A stretch of 25,629 nucleotides of DNA from Verrucomicrobiota bacterium (GTDB lineage Bacteria; Verrucomicrobiota; Verrucomicrobiia; Chthoniobacterales; UBA10450). A program made the position numbers and the translations under genes. Under the pieces are notes generated by a model. That model had not been told where the DNA came from and searched no databases. It saw nothing but the letters and a program-made list of their open reading frames with translations. The DNA lies in contig QHOM01000089.1 in assembly GCA_003218785.1 (NCBI GenBank), forward strand, positions 1 to 25,629. The letters are read 5' to 3'. Of the stretch, positions 23,407 through 25,629 are shown piece after piece (the first letter of the stretch is position 1; each line of letters starts with the position of its first letter).

Positions 23407-24570
23407 TCAGCGCGCCGCCATGGTCAAGGTAGCGAGCTGCCGACCCCGTCCGCCGGTGCGGATTACACCGATGGTGAAGCTCACCTTCGCGCCGCTCTGC
23501 ACCCGGCCAAGCAGGCCGTCGATTTGTTCGACAGAGTTCACTTCGGATTTGCCGACGCGGTAAATTACGAGCCCGCGTTCAATTCCCGCTTCGTCCGCCG
23601 GGCTGTCGGGCTCGACTGCGGCAACCAGAACACCGTGGCCTTGCGCGTAACCGAGCGCGTCGCTTAATTGCTCGCTCAAATTCTGGAGTTGCATTCCAAA
23701 TAGCCGCTCAGCGCTGGACGCCGATACTTCGCTGGTTGCGGGACGGTTCGTCGGCTCGGGCTGTTTCTGCGCGATCTTTTTGAATCGGTTGATGCTATCG
23801 CGCACGACTTCCGCCCCAATAGCGAAACCCAATCCTTGCGTTGGAACGCCCTGCGGTGTGAATGCCATTTTCGCCGAGCTGATGCCAACCAGTCGCCCGG
23901 AAAGATCGATGACCGGGCCGCCGCTGTTACCCGGATTGATGGCCGCATCTGTCTGCACCAGGTCTTTGTACTCGATATCGTCCACAGTGATGTTGCGCTT
24001 CACTGCGCTAAGAACTCCGCGACTGATCGAACTGCCATACCCAACTGCATTGCCGACTACGATCACCGTTTCGCCCAGCAGGTTCGGCGAAATATCATCG
24101 AGGCTGATAAATGGGAATGCGGTCTCGGCGTCGATCTTGATGAATGCCAGATCGGTCTTGTCGTCGCCGGTGATGTAGTGGGCGTTGTAGGTTTTCCCAT
24201 CGTTCGTCGTCACGTGAATTTTCAAATCTGCGGCGCGCTCGACGACGTGCTGGTTGGTAATGATGTAACCGGCTGGATCAACAATGAAGCCGGAGCCGAG
24301 ACTCTGCAGGGTCTGGCGAATCTCGTGCGGCCGAACACGATTGTAACCAAAGAACTGCGCGTAGAAATCCTCAAATGGATCGCGCACGGTTTTCCTGACC
24401 ACGCGCTCGGTGTTAATATTGACGACTGCCGGCAAGACCTTTGGGGAGCGCGCGCGTCTCGTGTGCTGGCGATCGCCTCCTCGCGATCGCGCACTTTTGT
24501 TGCGCATTGCGATTGTTCGGTGTGAACGAAATCCAGGAAAAAGTCCGTTTCGGCGGGACACCGAGACCAA
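23407..24570 (-). CDS. HtrA/DegP-type serine protease with PDZ domain and unusual N-terminus
   Basis: Periplasmic HtrA proteases degrade misfolded envelope proteins. The catalytic triad is visible: H108 in ITNQHVV, D140 in DDKTDLAFIKID, and S216 in TDAAINPGNSGGPV. One PDZ domain follows (residues about 285-387: GVLVAAVEPDSPADEAGIER then GLVIYRVG). The core is recognisable from KVLPAVVNINTERVV. The first 44 residues (MVSVSRRNGL and an Arg-rich stretch with RGGDRQHTRRARSPK) do not form a signal peptide. Other frames over the same bases look more protein-like, for example REEAIASTRDARAP. The 5' end may be frameshifted or built from a short dispersed repeat. An alternative start is M22 at 24507. 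Without an export signal the product would be cytoplasmic and probably useless. Confidence 0.83.
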   Translation of the reverse strand: MVSVSRRNGLFPGFRSHRTIAMRNKSARSRGGDRQHTRRARSPKVLPAVVNINTERVVRKTVRDPFEDFYAQFFGYNRVRPHEIRQTLQSLGSGFIVDPAGYIITNQHVVERAADLKIHVTTNDGKTYNAHYITGDDKTDLAFIKIDAETAFPFISLDDISPNLLGETVIVVGNAVGYGSSISRGVLSAVKRNITVDDIEYKDLVQTDAAINPGNSGGPVIDLSGRLVGISSAKMAFTPQGVPTQGLGFAIGAEVVRDSINRFKKIAQKQPEPTNRPATSEVSASSAERLFGMQLQNLSEQLSDALGYAQGHGVLVAAVEPDSPADEAGIERGLVIYRVGKSEVNSVEQIDGLLGRVQSGAKVSFTIGVIRTGGRGRQLATLTMAAR

Positions 24571-24612
24571 CAGGCAAGACGCGTGTGTTACCCAGCGTTG
24601 CTGATGCCACCT

Positions 24613-25131
24613 TCATAATTGCGCGACGATTTCGTTAGGGATTAAAGCACGCAGTTGCGGGTATGCTTCGGCAATTCGCACCAAATCGAGCTCATCTTTT
24701 TTCCGCCTGCTTAGGCGCCCAGCCGGATCCTGCCACGCCCACACTTTGCCGCGGATAATATCTTCCAGACTGGCTACAGGAACACGGGCTTCAAGAACTT
24801 CGCGTTCAGTCGCGTTCGCAAAAAAACTTTGATACCGAGGATCGGCTGTAAATTGGACGTTGAGTTTACTGCTGAGGCGTTGCGCATTCGTCGAATGTTC
24901 AAATCGCGCGACGTTAAATCCGGCCGCTTCCAGTTCGCGTTCAATTTGCGAAAGATTTGTCGCGACCACCACAAGATCGACATCCACCGTGTAAACCGGT
25001 TCAACGTAGCAATTCACCGCCGGCCCGCCGATCAAACACCACGGTTTATTTCGGTTCAACACAGCCACGACTTCCGCAAAATCGCTCGCGCCGCCGCTCG
25101 TTACCGATTCGTAGATTTCAGCCACCGTCAT
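24613..25131 (-). CDS. Nucleotidyltransferase-fold protein (AbiEii/MNT-like)
   Basis: The 172-residue protein shows the nucleotidyltransferase metal-site pattern. GGPAVNCYVEPVYTVDVDLV at residues 35-54 matches the GGxAxxxY...TxDxD core, with Asp50 and Asp52 placed to bind metal. A helical segment with ELEAAGFNVARFEHSTN follows, then the VPVASLEDIIRGKVWAWQDP loop and the DRKKDELDLV-like RRKKDELDLVRIAEAYP. Proteins of this pattern include the AbiEii toxins and small uncharacterised nucleotidyltransferases. No antitoxin partner (AbiEi-type) is adjacent, so a toxin-antitoxin role is not supported. ATG 25131 lies 75 nt from sucA on the other strand. Exact activity is unknown. Confidence 0.72.
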   Translation of the reverse strand: MTVAEIYESVTSGGASDFAEVVAVLNRNKPWCLIGGPAVNCYVEPVYTVDVDLVVVATNLSQIERELEAAGFNVARFEHSTNAQRLSSKLNVQFTADPRYQSFFANATEREVLEARVPVASLEDIIRGKVWAWQDPAGRLSRRKKDELDLVRIAEAYPQLRALIPNEIVAQL

Positions 25132-25191
25132 GTGGCACCAAGTAACGGAACACTCTTCGCACTGTCAACTTGCCGCGCAGCCTAATAGTCG

Positions 25192-25204
25192 CAGATTAAA
25201 TCTG
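25192..25204. promoter_or_regulatory. Near-perfect palindrome just upstream of sucA
   Basis: CAGATT and AATCTG flank a single A (25192-25204), ending 2 nt before the sucA ATG. Its position between divergent genes suggests an operator, but it also overlaps the place where a ribosome binding site would be. No other copy was noticed. It may be chance. Confidence 0.25.
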
Positions 25205-25206
25205 AT

Positions 25207-25629
25207 ATGCGCACTTCAATTGCAGCTCGCGCGAATCTCGATCTAATCGAGGAGAATTACCGGCGTTGGCAACGAAATCCTGAGTCAGTCGATTCGGGAT
25301 GGGCCGCGTTTTTCGAAGGCTTCGAGCTGGGGGAAACACCGGAACACGATGGCGCGGTCACCAGACCGGTCGAAGTTCGCGAAAGTTCGCTGCAGTCGCG
25401 GGTGGACGGACTCGTGTACGCTTACCGCATTCTTGGGCACACCATCGCGCGCGTAAACCCGCTCGGAGAGACGCGCCCGGAAAATCCATTGCTGACCCTG
25501 CGCGAACTCGGTTTCAGCGAAAAGGATCTCGATCTTCGCGTTGTATCGAAATTCTTCTTCGACAACCGGCAGATGACGCTGCGCGACATGATTGGGGCGC
25601 TGGAGAGAATTTATGCCGGGCCGATCGGG
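25207..25629 (+). CDS. sucA: 2-oxoglutarate dehydrogenase E1 (SucA), N-terminal part, cut by window edge
   Basis: SucA is the thiamine-diphosphate E1 component of the 2-oxoglutarate dehydrogenase complex in the TCA cycle. The frame from ATG 25207 is open to the window end (141 codons). It begins MRTSIAARANLDLIEENYRR and continues WQRNPESVDSGWAAFFEGFE, the conserved N-terminal segment in which a Trp-x-x-F-F motif follows the assembly helix. RVDGLVYAYRILGHTIARVN and PLGETRPENPLL are the typical start of the E1 body (YRxxGHxxAxxxPLG). Diagnostic downstream domains are outside the window. No strong ribosome binding site is seen; a small palindrome precedes the ATG. Confidence 0.88.
   Translation, partial: MRTSIAARANLDLIEENYRRWQRNPESVDSGWAAFFEGFELGETPEHDGAVTRPVEVRESSLQSRVDGLVYAYRILGHTIARVNPLGETRPENPLLTLRELGFSEKDLDLRVVSKFFFDNRQMTLRDMIGALERIYAGPIG

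Noticed and set aside
24613..25131. A type IV toxin-antitoxin (AbiE) system
   Set aside because: Only a nucleotidyltransferase-like protein is present; no AbiEi-type antitoxin gene is adjacent.

Overview
The window looks like chromosomal, mostly housekeeping DNA from a Gram-negative soil-type bacterium, most likely a verrucomicrobium of the Chthoniobacterales/Spartobacteria kind. This is inferred from gene content (a GldA/GldF/GldG-like ABC cassette with a DUF4340 protein, BamD-like and LptE-like outer-membrane assembly genes, UbiD and MenG for menaquinone, a squalene/phytoene-synthase-like gene, many small Gly/Pro-rich exported proteins) and from short dispersed repeats of a style common in such genomes. 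No database search was possible. There is no phage, IS element, CRISPR array or defence island.

Layout. 3-1481: 3' two-thirds of lepA (EF-4), interrupted by an in-frame TAA. 1534-4664: signal peptidase I with a long insert, an unrecognised polytopic membrane protein, and an overlapping squalene/phytoene synthase-family gene. 4723-5521: two small exported proteins sharing a C-terminal module. 5553-7677, minus strand: a UbiD-family decarboxylase carrying an in-frame 81-bp inverted heptamer element, and a small lipoprotein. 7750-9666: a molybdenum cofactor cluster moaA-moaC-mog in which moaA has lost its N-terminal radical-SAM cysteine motif. 9746-12228: an M23 peptidase, a frameshifted NTF2-like gene, and two small exported proteins. 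12256-14094: a PHP-family histidinol phosphatase and a convergent DUF72 protein. 14160-16798: BamD-like, LptE-like and TPR proteins in one operon. 16902-16983: tRNA-Leu(CAG). 17082-18285: a small basic protein with a duplicated motif, and menG. 18443-23353, minus strand: an ABC export/gliding-type cassette (ATPase, permease, GldG-like protein, and a DUF4340 protein split by a frame disruption). 23407-25131, minus strand: an HtrA-like protease with an odd N-terminus and a nucleotidyltransferase-fold protein. 25207 to the end: the start of sucA.

How the genes fit together. The strongest theme is envelope biogenesis: LepB cleaves exported precursors, BamD-like and LptE-like proteins serve outer-membrane assembly, and HtrA and M23 enzymes act in the periplasm. 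Quinone and isoprenoid metabolism (UbiD, MenG, HpnD/CrtB-like) and molybdenum cofactor synthesis are the other themes.

The most notable property is the number of gene lesions in 25 kb: a nonsense codon in lepA, loss of the moaA 5' end, a 1-nt frameshift in an NTF2-like gene, an apparent out-of-frame deletion in the DUF4340 gene, and a suspect htrA N-terminus. Short repeats and hairpins also sit in or next to genes. I did not find a convincing, wholly new multi-gene system. The best leads are the heptamer element inside ubiD, the truncated moaA, the shared C-terminal module at 4951-5521, and the duplicated-motif basic protein at 17082-17414.
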